Source: Lunularia cruciata
Taxonomy: Eukaryota; Streptophyta; Marchantiopsida; Lunulariales; Lunulariaceae
Assembly (NCBI GenBank): GCA_948567375.1
Contig: OX419758.1
Location: 36,957,001-37,021,000, forward strand
Length of the DNA stretch: 64,000 bases
Direction of reading: 5' to 3'
In this document: piece after piece, positions 12,051 through 24,099 of the stretch
How positions within the stretch are numbered: position 1 is the stretch's first letter
Layout of the letters: every line of letters starts with the position of its first letter
Translations under genes and position numbers: made by a program
Notes under the pieces: generated by a model
Databases searched by the model: none
Told to the model about the DNA's origin: nothing
Seen by the model: the letters and a program-made list of their open reading frames with translations, nothing else

Positions 12051-14733
12051 TGTAGCTCCTTCATATATTTAGGTGGTGTAATTAGTTTTTTCTTAAGGAT
12101 GTTTCTCTATCAACTTTCGGAAAAATTTGAATTGGATAGCATTAATCCACTAAAATTCCTTTATTCCCTTGTGTATGGTATGTTTACTTGTAGGGTATCC
12201 AAGACATACAATTGTTGAAGTGTCAAGAAACTCAAACCTTGTAGTCATTTGCATAAGTTTTTCTAGTTGAGCAAGTTTCTTCATTGTGATCTATATGCTT
12301 GAGATAGAGTCTTGTACAAGCTTTCAACATGCATATTAAACAATCTACTACTTCTCCTTTATGAATATTCAGAACCACATGAGACTAATCTACAATTGGA
12401 CTATATAACTGTTTGATGAACCAAAAAATTTAAGCTTTTTAAGTTATATTCTCTTGCTCTTGCTAGATTTGCAATCTGAATCTAATTCTAAATAAAAAGG
12501 TTTTCTTAAATTTCATCCAAGAACCAATAAAGGCTACAAAACTAGCTTGTTTCTCTTGCTACCTTGATAACTCAACAAGGTTTTGTTATATCATCTTTTT
12601 TGTAGTGCCTTCTACATTTAATAGAAGTTTTTCATCATGATTCTATACTCCACTAGTAGTTGTCTTCCAATCCAATGGTTTTGGTTGGGAAGACCATAGA
12701 CAATCTACTTCTTCTCTAAATCTTACTACTTCTACTTATGACTGAATATGGGCCTCCAATGCTCAAGTAGGATGCTTCATCTATTATTCTATTTGGTTAA
12801 TCGTAGGTTGTTCCATCAGAATCCTTATTAAGATAACAATAAATCAAATTACAAGTCAAAATATGAAAAGCAAACATCCATCTTTGATCCCAATTAAAAA
12901 TAAATGTACTTAGTACTTAGTACTCACAAAAAAATATTTATAAAAAATTTGACCAAACTATGACACTAAAATAAATAAAATGGTACTTATACATCCTATG
13001 AATGTAAAAGCCCCAACGATTTTGACATTTTTGTTTAGGAAGACCATAGACTCCATCTATCTCATGCTATGACACAAATGTAGAGAAAAAATATAATAAA
13101 ATAAGTAGTGAGGATTGGAAAAAAAAGATTGAAAAATAATTGAATTGATGGACTCCAAGTAACAAAGATGGTTTAAATGCTTGTTATTTATCTTTTAGAT
13201 GAATATAGGCTTGCTTCAAGATAGCTATAAACCACCTAGCTAAGTTACTTTTTACCCTAGTTACTCAGTTACTACAATTGATTCTTCAATACCTTAAATC
13301 ATAGGAAAGTTACTAAGTCTCTTCTCGATATTGCTATATGAATATAAAAATAAGTTTTCTTGGGTACTTTTAAGAATGTTTTCTATAAAGTTTTAGGTGT
13401 TTATGCACTAAAAGTCTACTAGATTTTTTTGATAAATTCTATTATTATTACATTCTTGACAATGAATTAGAGATAAAGGCTTCAATATGTTCTTTTCCTA
13501 TTCTAACATGTACCATTTTGCTTTGTATCCTTGCAAGTTAAAGATAGATAATTTGGTGTATATGTCATGATGGAAGGAGGTTAGACATCATCATTATATC
13601 ATCCAGATATTCATTCTTTAATAAAAATTCATTGCATTGAGAAACACTTGTTTCCTCCATGTGAATTCAAGTATCCATAATTGGTCTCTAAGTACATTAT
13701 TGTTGGAAAGGAAAATTTTAGAATGTCCAAGTAGACATAATAACTCATAGTTGGAAATCAAAGTTTCTACTTTTTTTTCTCCAGCTCAACAAGTATAAAG
13801 CCATTTGATTTACAAAGAGAATTTTAGAACAAATTTCACTACCAACTGAATAAGCTATTGTATTTCCACACATGTGAAACATACTCCATCTCCTCCCATC
13901 CATGTGTCTATACTTTGATCCTTCAAATTTACTCCAAAATTCTTATTCCTCAAAAAATCCATCCTTGTGTGATATAATTAAGGCACTACACTTGTAATGG
14001 AATTTTTTGTGTTAGTTATATATAAGGCATATAGTTTATAACACAATATAGTGCACCATAGTCTGTAGTAGCATTTTGGTAGTATTGAGTTAGTTATAAC
14101 TAGTTAAGTTTAGTAATAACTGAGTAAGTGTGGCTAAATTAGGATAAAGATTCAATATTTTCTTATTTAATACTTAAGAAGATCGCCTGGTGGATTTTAA
14201 ATTAGAAAATATTAAAGCAAGACTTTGTAAGAGAATTTTAAATGAAAGTCTAAACTTGTAAGGGATTTTGTATTTGATTATATTAAAGTGGTACTTACAT
14301 TTTAGACTTTTCATGGTCATATTAACTTGGCATATAAGAGATGCAAAATTAATTTTTATTGGACCAAGTTAGGTGACCTTTAGTAATGGAAATATGTCAA
14401 GTTAGGTAAATTTACTTGACCTTACAATATGTTGTAAATTTTAATCAAAAGCATTTACCAAAATCTTAAGTAATATGGTTGGAAGTTTCTAAAGGGAAGC
14501 ATTGAGAAGACCAAAAATCCATTTGAGGCCTATTGACTTAAGTTTCTTTATCAATGGTAATTTAATAAACTAAAGATTTTACCAAGTTATCAAGGCACTT
14601 ATTGTAGTAACTTGGTGAGCATTAATAACGGGCATAAGTGAGTAAAGACATATATTCTTTAGTGCATTTGAAGAGAAGAGTAAGTGACTAGAATGAGGCT
14701 TTGTGGTCATAACCTATATTGGCTAAGTAGTGA
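12051..14733. other. No gene; possible gypsy gag debris on the minus strand
   Basis: Minus-strand segments at about 12300-12220 and 12740-12650 (for example KKLAQLEKLMQM) have a helical, gag-like look. They lie where gag of the 9740-11290 element would be if the LTR at 11310 split it. No zinc knuckle was found. The rest is AT-rich without features. Confidence 0.3.
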
Positions 14734-16350
14734 GTGAAATTTTTACTTGAGAGTTATGGTGACCACACGTTTACAAAATTGCTCCTTTTATTAAGGAAGC
14801 ATGTCAAGAGACACCCCTTTAGAGATTATACCAATTGGACAACATTAAAAGAAATGTATGAATGCAATCTTTGTGCTCCTTGTGTTCATGATTGCAACCT
14901 GGCTACTTGGCAGTAGTTTTTGCTAATTCAGCTCAAATTCTCACATTCAAATAGCTTATGATGTTTACATATGCATGATATAAGTCTAAAAAGCCATATG
15001 AGATATATAGAGGCTCAGTGTTATTTCTAAGTTCAACTTGAGCTTTAAATGTCAAAAATAATAATTTCTTGAGGTTAAGGAATTGTCACATGATGGATAA
15101 GGGCGGGCTCCCAACCGCTTTCCTTTATCAATTTCATTCTTATTGAGGAAGATAGGATAGAGTAATTTCTTGCTTAGGAAGGAAAACTGCTTAGTTTGAG
15201 TTTCCTTTTAATTTGTGTCTGTTTATGCAAGGTACAAAGGGAACAAGTATAAAGCTAAAGGTCCTCTAAAGGAAGAATGCCAAAGGATCCTTCTACTTCA
15301 AAGGGTCTTCTCCCCAAAGGAATTTTTTTGCACTTAATTTTGGGTGTGTATCTTTGTGAATGCATATCCAAATAGAGGTATATTTATCTCATTAGAAGAG
15401 TCTTCTCAAGGGCTTTTCATTGGCACCAAAATCCCTGCACTTGGAGGTATGTAGCAAATGTTACAAGCATTTGAAGTTTTAGACTTCTTAAGGGTTCAAA
15501 GGGGATGGAAGAATACAAGGAGGAGGTTGTTTTTCTCCTAGAGACTGCACAAGAAGAACTCAAGAAGGAGAAGGAGGCCAGAGCAGCATAAAAACCTTCT
15601 TCTATGGAGATGATCACCAACAAAATCATAGATCTCTTCAATGCCAATACTAAAGAAGAAGAAGCTACAAGTGCAAAGAAGAAGAAATCTTTGAGATCAG
15701 TTAATTGAGATTGTAGAGGATGCAACCAAATTAAACATATGTCCTCCTTAGAAAATTTGTGGCAAAGATAATTCTTTGCATCTAGAGCAAAAGAAATCTT
15801 CTTAGTTATAAGATCTTCTTAATTTTACAAATCTTAGTAGTTGTAAAACCTGCATAAAGGAAGGCCTTTAGAGTTGTATAGACCTTTGTAGTTGTCAATA
15901 CCTTTTGGGAGAAGGCTTTTGGAGTTGTATATACCTTCATAGCTATCAATACCTTTGAGGAAGAAGTCCTTTGGAGTTGTATAGATCTTTGTAGTTGTAA
16001 ATAACTTTGGGGAGAAAGGCATTCGGGGTTATATATATCTTTGTGGTTGTAGACATTTGGACTTGTAAGTCCAAAGGAGTATAAATTTCAAAATGTATGT
16101 AGGAAGGTCTGACATCTTCCTTGACATGTGTAAGGTGGCTAATTAACCTACATTAAGTGTGTGATGAAGGTAGCAATAGAGGACTAGTAAGTAATCCACT
16201 TAGTTTCTTAATCCCTTCCAAGTGAAGCAAAAATGTATTTAAGGCTTTGGCCCAAAGTCATTTGGGTTTGGTCACTTTATGCAAATCTAAGCTCAATTGA
16301 AGGACATTAAGTTCCTTGTCAACTGTAATTATTTCATTTTAAGTGTTGGT
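14734..16350 (+). mobile_element. Family B repeat copy 2 (C-terminal part and 3' region)
   Basis: The plus-strand translation near 15500-15690 contains YKEEVVFLLETAQEELKKEK, which aligns with YKEMIAQLENLAKELKKEK on the minus strand of copy 3 (about 37000-36930). Nucleotide similarity continues on both sides: 'aaagggaacaagta' at 15236 against the complement near 40100, and the 'ccttgacatgtgtaagg' segment at 16118 against the complement near 36390. A TATA-like 'tatttaaggctttggc' lies at 16236-16251. The frame is broken by stops, for example at ARAA-stop. Confidence 0.6.
15834..16040 (+). repeat. ~60-bp imperfect tandem repeats in family B 3' region
   Basis: About three to four diverged units of the type 'ggagttgtata' plus 'ctttgtagttgt' plus 'aatacctttg'. 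Related sequence occurs singly in copy 3 on the minus strand (about 36540-36450), so the array expanded in this copy. Confidence 0.65.
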
Positions 16351-19247
16351 GAATGCTTGTGTTGAGTAGTGGTGAGGAATTTGTAGTAGTGTCACAAGCG
16401 TTAGAGTGTAGGGAGAGGCACTTGTACTTGATTAGAATGTATGATTTCTAAGGGATTTAAAGGAGAAAATCAATGCATTGAGGAGTCATGTCTGATTTGG
16501 AGCGTTGAGAGTATCATGGGATTGGAAGGCAAAGATATTAAATTGATGTTAAGGCACTTTGAGTTTCCTTTTGAGATTTATCCTTAATTGTGCGTGTTAT
16601 TAACTTGTTCTTCCTTATTGTACATAGAGCACACACAACTTGTCATTTTGGAGTTTCTTTCTGACCTTGTATCCTTAATTGTGCTTGTTATAAACTTGTT
16701 CTTCCGTATTGTACATAGAGCACACAATTTGTCATTGAATGTATCTTTGGGTGAAAAACAAGACTATAATCATTTTTATTTATAGGTCAAACTTTTCTAA
16801 TTTTAAATAAGGTTTAGAGTTTTACCTATCTTTGGTGACTAGAGTTTGAAAGTATAACCTTTACTCATTTAGATTCCCGCTGCAAGATTCTAAAGCTAAA
16901 ATCTCTCTATATTTCCAAACTTATCAACAATAGAAGAAGAAGGGTGACGCATAATTAGAGTTGGACCTTAACACAAAATGCATTCATCAACTATCAACCC
17001 CTTTAATATAAAGCAAATTATGCAAGAAATGATGGGAAATTATTAGAATTTTTTTAAAAGGGATGGAAAAATATTAGAATTTTTTAAATGGATCTATGAT
17101 CAATCTTTCCTTGATCTACAATGCTTAACTATACAGATGATAGAAAAATACTCAAACTCTTTAGAATTTAGCTATCTAGTTGAGTTTAAAACTAGAGAGG
17201 AGAGAATGAAGAACACCCAAAAAATAAAAATAAAATATTATAAATACAATGAACTTTCCTAATTTACACCTCCTTACTTCGGTTTATGGGAGAGTAAAAT
17301 TTGAAATGGAAGTTTCAATTTCAATTGATGTGAAAGTTTCAAATTCAAAAAGTTCCTTATCTCTATAATTTGATCTAATTTCAAATTTTAGAGCATCTTT
17401 AAAAGGAGTAATATTATTTAGTATAAAAACATAGAAATGAGCTTGTCATTTATCCATTATTCTCATAATTTTATTCTGTTCTAATTGACTTTCCTATTTT
17501 ACTGCTCATTTCCTTGCAGAATCCATGCAATCCTCATGTTGTCTTTTAAAAGAATATTCCAGTGCTCTTTTTCAATCCAATTTACTCTCTCTCTCTCTTT
17601 TTCCAAATGGGTTACTGTGATCTTGGCAAATTGACGTACAAACCGAAAAGTCATTGAAGTCCCCAGATTATGCGAGGGATGTGAATGGGAAGCTCATAAT
17701 GTGCACCACAAAACTGGATAGTAGCATTAAATTCAATGCTGAATATTGGATACCAACATTAAACTCACTGGATAGTTGCTTAATTGATTACGATAATTTG
17801 TTTCGTATCAGTTTTATCAGGAAATCAACCACATGTGTCAAGTTGATCTTCCGGTATCCTTGAAAAATCTACCGTTGTGGGTTCTATATTTCCGGTGTTT
17901 CTTTGCATCTCAAATGATGTATTTGCCCTTTACTCGAATCGTATGAAATCGTTTGCATCTCGGACGGTGTACTTCACCTCTACCCGAATCGTTTGAGACT
18001 GTGCGTGGCGACGCTTTTCCCGAGCGCCTGTGGAAGCTATGGAGGCTGCAATCTCCAAAGACCAGTTGAGATTTACTTTCCCAAAACCGATAAGAAACGA
18101 AGAGCAAAGAGCAAATTGAAAACTGATTGAGATCGTAGATCTCCACATGAAGATAACGGAACTTTGAAACTTCTCTAGTTTCTCCTTTTCCTTTTCTATT
18201 CGAAGGTTTGCACCTGAGATATAGATCCTGACGAAATGGAAGACAAATTCACAGCTCTGACCGAAAGATATAGAACAAAAACTGTCTCAACATCGACTAC
18301 TGTCTAAATCAAACTATCAAACTCAAGTTTCAAGCAATGATTTGAGAAACTTCATCCAGTCCCATCACAGGAGAAGACTGCATCGTACCAGCCAGTAATC
18401 CTCACTGCAGTACTACGGTGGATACTAAAGTGTCAACTCCACATTCACCGACGGAGGTTAGTGCTAACTCAGTACGACTATTTCAGCAACTCCCAAATCC
18501 CACATCATTCAACGGGGAAAGGGTCCAGATATAATGTCATTGATTCCTGATGATTCCTGATACGTGCTAAACAACTAATCCCTTACAACTCGTAATTTTG
18601 TGTGGCGCGGAAGTTCACCGCCTGTACGATAAGTTTTGTAACTCTACAAAATCTTTCATTGTGGTTTTCCAGTGCAGACGTTCAGTAAGCAAGGAAATTT
18701 GTTAGCTCTCTAGACATAGTGCAGGAGTATTTATAGAGTCTCTAACGTAGAATCTCTTCAACTACAAGGATACGGAAATTATGATCAGGACCAAGTACTT
18801 GGCCGGAAGATTGCCCTTACGTTCCTAAGCAAGGTCTGGACAGTTTGTGCCTTTTAAATGGGTCGTCAGCTCAAATTATAGGCTTGAGGTACATACGTAA
18901 GGAAGAAAACAAACTCCTCACAACAGCTATTCTGCTATTCTGAATGGATAAAACCTTCTACTTTTCTCGAAAAGTGCGCCCTACTCAATGGATACACCTC
19001 TGACAAAGTACAACTAGGAATTCTGACTCTTGATAAGTATTGCATACGACGGGTGGCTACTGCGCCTCCTCGGAAAAGAATAGTTGGACTCCGTGAAGAC
19101 TAATCTGTTTGAGAACAGTACAACTATGACGGGGCGATCAAAATCCTGAACATACTGCGATCTAGGTGAACTCGAGTGCAGTTTTACATATCAGAGCACC
19201 GTGGATGCCCGTCTCAACTGCATTGCCCGGACGAGGTAGGGGCCAAA
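16351..19247. other. No gene recognised; small tandem duplications
   Basis: A 91-bp unit ('tccttaattgtgc' to 'agagcacacaa') is duplicated at 16581 and 16672. A CT microsatellite lies at about 17585-17602. A ~49-bp imperfect direct repeat ('tttgcatctc' to 'cgaatcgt') starts at 17903 and 17952. From about 17880 the sequence becomes less AT-rich, approaching the carrier gene, and 18200-19247 may include its 3' UTR. No second coding region is supported. Confidence 0.45.
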
Positions 19248-20437
19248 TCAGGCGGAAAGGTCGATGGGTTTCAAACCCAAGTCTCCAGGAGGTCGAGGAT
19301 TTATGAACCTTAGAGTCATTTCATAAGCAGAAAATATTGCTCCGTTCACAAGATAAGCACGTGTGAGTGCAGTTCCAAGCCCTCGCCAGAGCACCTTGAG
19401 TCCCTCCTGTTCAACACTTTTCCTCATGCAATCAACAATCCCATTGTATCTTTGAGGGCCTTCAGGCGTTTGTCCTTGCAACCGAGACTTGACAACATCC
19501 AAAGGATAGCAGAAGGCCCAGCTCATCGCCCCTGCCAGCCCACCAGCTGTGAGCATGGTTAAGAGCGATTCGTCTCCATTTTCTCGACATCCTGGGTGCA
19601 ACCACTCACGAGAAAATTCATACGTCCCAAAATACACCGCATGACTTGGAGCATCTCTTATGACAGTAATTTTGAGACCTCGATATAGACCAGTGAAACC
19701 CTCCTTGCGGAGAATGCCCCGGACAACATCCAGAGGTCCTACAGCTCTCACAGCACGAGAGGTCGAAACTCGATCGGTTAAGAGCTGCAGGCGAATTTTA
19801 ATCAAGTCTACAGGGCTCAAGATGAGAGTCTGTATAGTTCCTGCACACACTCCAGCTATGGCTACATTTCTGTAGGACAAAGTCCTGGAGTCCTCCTCAT
19901 GGCGCTGTAAAGCTCTGGAGACCAAAGCATACGTTTGGAAGGAGACCGCGTTCTGTATGCCGCAATTCCTCTAGTCAGATCCTTTCTTTCCACCAGGAGA
20001 ATTACAATTCAACAAAACCCGTACCATCAATTCATCAAAAGATCAAATTCTGCAATTTATATTTCCATTCCCTTCTGTGGACTTTCAGCTGAAAACATCT
20101 TATGAACATAACTTGGAAAAAGACTTCCTTTGTGATACAGATGTTTTTAACGGCAGTTTTTAGCGGTGACATGTAAATTCCTTACCTGAAAGGCAATAGT
20201 AGCAACGGGGGAGGACATGCCCTTGAACAATGCAAGGGGTCCTTCAGTTTTAACAATGTGGCGGAGGAGAGCAATGGCCGTTGGGGGGAGAAGAGTGGGC
20301 TTAACCCGCGGTTGCTGTAAGCGAATCCTTAAGGTATCAAGAGGATGGCCAGCAACAACCCCGGCGATTCCCCCAACACCCCCAGCAATAAATTCTCTCC
20401 CTGAGGTCCCCGCCAGAAACTCTGGCCAGAACTCCAT
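19248..20437 (-). CDS. BAC2-like: Mitochondrial basic amino acid carrier (BAC2-like), two exons
   Basis: SLC25-family inner-membrane carrier of 318 residues. Exon 1 is 20437-20186 and exon 2 is 19952-19248, ending in TGA. A 233-bp intron (20185-19953) has GT and AG ends in phase 0, and the protein runs ATIAFQ | NAVSFQ across it. The ATG at 20437 gives MEFWPEF, close to the MDFWPEF start I recall for Arabidopsis BAC2; the upstream in-frame codon at 20455 is only TTG. The three carrier repeats have signatures PLDTLR (32-37), PVDLIK (131-136) and PLDVVK (234-239), each with downstream G-x-x-x-G-type motifs and six predicted membrane helices. BAC2 carriers move arginine, lysine, ornithine and related amino acids across the mitochondrial inner membrane and act in arginine catabolism and stress responses. 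The substrate here is inferred from similarity. No break is visible, and CpG is retained, unlike in the flanking elements. Confidence 0.92.
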
Positions 20438-22091
20438 GATTTCCACCTGCTCCAATCGTTCTCCCTATCATGCGAATCCCCACACAATTTCTGCCCCTTC
20501 ACAGCCCTCCCAAGCTACTGATGTCGGAATTAACCAACACCAGATAACGCATTCCTCCGTGTCTGTACAAATTCACTAGCATATCACTCCGTGGCCAACT
20601 GCCCCTGTCCATAACCCAACCTCTCCAAGGCCTAAATCCCCGAATGCAACAGAGCTATCTCTGGTGTGAACAATCATCCGGATGTCAAATCAGCATCAAA
20701 TCAAACGGGCAGAAGAGAAGAAACAATCGCCTGCACCCCGCTTCCCTGTCCTAGACGACAAATCTTCACTCAAACTGGACATCTGAAATCACAATAGCAA
20801 TCTATTTCTTGTCCTCGGAGCCTTGGAGGTCGTCGAATTTGAAGCATCCTTTTGAGCTCCGTGTTACAAAGGCTCTCAATCAGCCTTCCTCTGCTACGCC
20901 CACAGATTTGAGAATCATTCTACAACTTCCGACTCCTCGAGGGACGACATACGTTGTCGATGAAGAGTTGCCACCACGTCCCGTCCATCAACAGTGCAGT
21001 AGGACCTGACTACATGGTTGATCTGACCTGACTACATGGTTGATTTCACTAAATGCCAAAACTCCGTACGCCTCTGCGCTTCAGCTTAGGTAGGAGGGTC
21101 GAAAGAACTTCATTCCAGCATCCCATAAAGCTGAAGTGAATGAAAGAGGGCACAGAGGAGGGAGTTGTTAAGACACGGTGTAAATCATTTTTTAACCGTG
21201 CATTCACTCCACGTGGTTGTGCACACCGCACCGCACACATCTGTACATCCATCTGTGCACCAGATTTTGGCAACGGTGAATCGGTCAGCTGCAAGAAGGC
21301 GACGGGAGGATGGATGGATGGATGCAGGTCGGCGTTCACTGCGTTTGGCGTAAAAGTCCTGCGTCCGCATCGATGGAACTGGACTCTGGACGCCATCTTT
21401 GTTGTTGCTTATCTGTCCAAGTCTCCAAGTAGGGCCAGCTCAGGACACCTACCGGAGACGTTCTGAGACGCCGAACTCTTGCGGATTCTTTTGCGCATCT
21501 TTAAGGACAACCCTGGAACTTCATCCCGTTTCCCTCCACAATGGAACTCCTCGCCCGGTCTTTCCGGATACTGCCAAGCGCAGCAGCGACATTCTACCGC
21601 AAGACTCTTTACAAACGCAAGTCTCCAGTACTACGTCAACTCTGACATGTAATAGCAATCGAAGATGCTAATCTTCCAATCACAGATCTTAGTGTAATAG
21701 TTCTGCTAATCCTAATTTAATTTCCCCAGGTAAATCTTGTGAGGCACTAGCGATTCTAACTCACCTACTCCAAGTTAAAGGTGGAGTTTCAGTTTCCTCC
21801 ACTGAGCTTTTTCTCCGTTCTATATGATGATGTCAGTCCGCTGTCAACTAAGTATCCAGTTCTTGGTTCGAACCGCATACCAAACTTGGCACCTAGTATC
21901 TCAAGTTGGCCAAAGGATTTAACTATAACGAATCCCAACAAGACATCTGTTTGTAAGTTCGCAACAGTCGAAGAGGTGTTGGCAAGGGAAGTTCTTGTCT
22001 CTGCACTACTGTATTAAATCTGTGCCACAATGATAATTGAATGTAATAATCCCTTTAATAATATTGAGATAGTATGGGAGAAGTTAAAAGG
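20438..22091. other. Upstream region of the BAC2-like gene; no further gene
   Basis: Less AT-rich, probably containing the promoter and 5' leader of the minus-strand carrier gene. A GGAT microsatellite lies at about 21306-21324. A 20-bp direct repeat ('gacctgactacatggttgat') occurs at 21003 and 21025. Open frames on both strands here have no recognisable domain, and I treat them as chance. Confidence 0.5.
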
Positions 22092-22191
22092 CGACAGCGT
22101 AGGAAAAACGAAGGATGGGAAGACCCCATCAAGGCGTACAAGGGAGACAAAAAAAAGGTAACATGGGGCTAAGCCCGAACAGAGTCTATAT
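22092..22191 (-). mobile_element. 5'-truncated non-LTR retrotransposon 3' end
   Basis: On the minus strand this matches the ends at 49531-49680 and 53780-53893. Shared features are 'gggcttagccccatgtt', a T-run, 'tctcccttgta', 'tcttcccatcctt' and the terminal 'cctacgc..gtcgcc'. Only about 100 bp of the 3' end is present. Its 5' junction touches the inverted repeat at 22196-22246. Confidence 0.75.
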
Positions 22192-22195
22192 GAGT

Positions 22196-22246
22196 CTTCA
22201 ACCACTCCCCATTCCATCGAGCATATGGAATGGGGAGTGGTTGAAG
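22196..22246. repeat. Perfect 22-bp inverted repeat with 7-nt spacer
   Basis: The arms are 22196-22217 and 22225-22246, fully complementary, with 'cgagcat' between. The right arm is integrase coding sequence of the flanking gypsy remnant (minus-strand QPLPIP). The left arm is an inverted copy of it, joined directly to the truncated non-LTR element. Confidence 0.95.
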
Positions 22247-23748
22247 GAATCCACTTTGTTTTTGGTTGTTGACCTTGTTATATTGGCAGTTCTCACACAA
22301 TTGGATAAACTCTTTAACATTTTGTGTCATGTTGTACCACTACCATTGGCATTGGAGAGTATCCAAGGTCTTGTCCACACTCATGTGACCAACTATTGGT
22401 AAGTCATGGGCTTCTTGGAGGCGCACAAGTCGGAGATCATTCTTGGCCGGAACATATATCCGATCCTCATGGAAGAGAGATCTTCCTTGAAGGAGAAGGT
22501 GTTGTACTCCTTATCTCATGTTGCATGATGACCTTGTACCATCTGAAAGAAAGGATCTTGTTGTAGAGCGGACCTAAACTTGTTTTGGACCTTAGAGTCG
22601 ATTGACACCGTCATAATTGCTATTGTGATGAGAGGAAGAGACTTTAAATCAGGTCATCATGATAGTGCATCAGAGATGACATGAAACCAATCTGGTTTGT
22701 ACTCAAGTTTGATGTCAAACAATTAGATTTGCTCCTCCTATCAATGATGTTGACTATTCATGTGTTCCAAATGTAATGGTTTGTGATCAATTTTCATGAT
22801 CACCTATTTCCCAAGAGATAATGTCTCCATACTTTGTTGGCATATATCATTGCTAGTTATTCCTAACTTCATGCAAAGTAATTCCTTTCTGTGGGGTTTA
22901 ATTGGCAAGACATAAAGTCAATGAGATGTAACACATTTGGGAATTCTTACTACATTATAGCTCCAATGGCAAAGTTAGAAGCATCAAAGTCAACCACATA
23001 AGGTAGTTGAGGATCATATGGTTGAAGAATAGGTCTTGAAGACACCATATGTTTCAGCTTCTAGAATGCTTCTTCATGCTTGGCGGTCCATTGAAAGCTT
23101 GAGTTTTTCTCCAAGAGGTCAATCAATGGTGCTACCACGTGCATATAATAGTGGATGAACCGTAAGTAAAAACTTGCCAATCCATTAAATGCTCACACCT
23201 CTATGACATCCTTTGGAGTAGGCCAATCAATAATGGTCTTGATTTTCTCTTCTTCCATCTTGATCTCTTCTAATGAGATCTTGTGATCCAAGAAGGTGAC
23301 TTCCTTCTACCAAAAGGTACACTTTGACTTCTTGCAATAAAATTTCCATTGACGTAGTCTTCTTATGACTACCCATACATGAAATACATATTTTGCCTTT
23401 GTCTTGCTATATATTAAAATACCATCCAAAAACACCACCATCTACTGATCTAGTAGTCCATCCAACACCCAATGCATTTGATCCATAAAGATTTTTGGAG
23501 CATTAATGGGCCCAAAAGGTAGAACTCTCCATTCATAATGCCCATACCTTGTACAAAAGACAATCTTTTGTACATCCTCCCTATCAATAAGAATTTGCCA
23601 ATAGTTGTTAAAAAGATCCAACTTGGATAGGTATCATGCTCCACTCAATTGATCAAGCAAGTCATCAATTGAGGCTAGGGATATGCATTCTTCACCATTT
23701 TTTTATTGAGCCTATAGTAATCAATACATAAACAAAGTTCTCCATCCT

Positions 23749-24099
23749 TGTAAAAGACCAAGACCAAGGAGAGAATTAGGAGAACGGAAGCTCACATTGT
23801 GACACTTGAATGAGGGAAACTCTAGATGCCTATAATGAGCTTGGCTCTGTAATTATAGGGAGAATACAAGGCTCTTGAGAAGATTCTCAAGAAGATTCCT
23901 TCTAAAAGCCGCCTACTTGGCTTGTAAGCTAAGCTAGTTGGAAGCTTCTAGAAGCTACTTACTTGGGGTGCAATCTAAGCTAGCCAAGAAGCTTCCCAAG
24001 AAGCTTCCTAGATACTTTTGGAATATTGCATGTTAATTTGTCCTATTTGCTACTTTGTTAGCCCAAACTAACTTCATTGCTAAACTTTATATTGTTACA
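23749..24099 (-). repeat. Solo family C LTR inside RT, with 5-bp target duplication
   Basis: 351 bp. It starts TGTAACAATAT on the minus strand and ends GGTCTTTTACA. Flanks are atcct (23744-23748) and gtcct (24100-24104), a 5-bp duplication with one mismatch. Removing it restores a continuous RT reading from AKKD into GELCLC, which proves it is an insertion. It contains a perfect heat-shock-element core at 23941-23953. Confidence 0.92.
23940..23954. promoter_or_regulatory. Perfect three-module heat shock element motif in LTR
   Basis: The sequence GAAgcTTCtaGAA fits nGAAnnTTCnnGAAn exactly, the binding pattern of heat shock factor trimers. The same motif at the same place recurs at 63787-63799 and is degenerate in the copy at 26542. 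Activity is not shown by sequence alone. Confidence 0.55.

Noticed and set aside
11305-12055. Target-site duplication for the family A LTR at 11310
   Set aside because: The flanks atgtt and tgtag do not match unless the terminus is shifted away from the conserved ..ACA end.
20455-20455. Upstream start for the BAC2-like gene giving six extra residues
   Set aside because: The codon there is TTG; the ATG at 20437 gives the expected MEFWPEF start.
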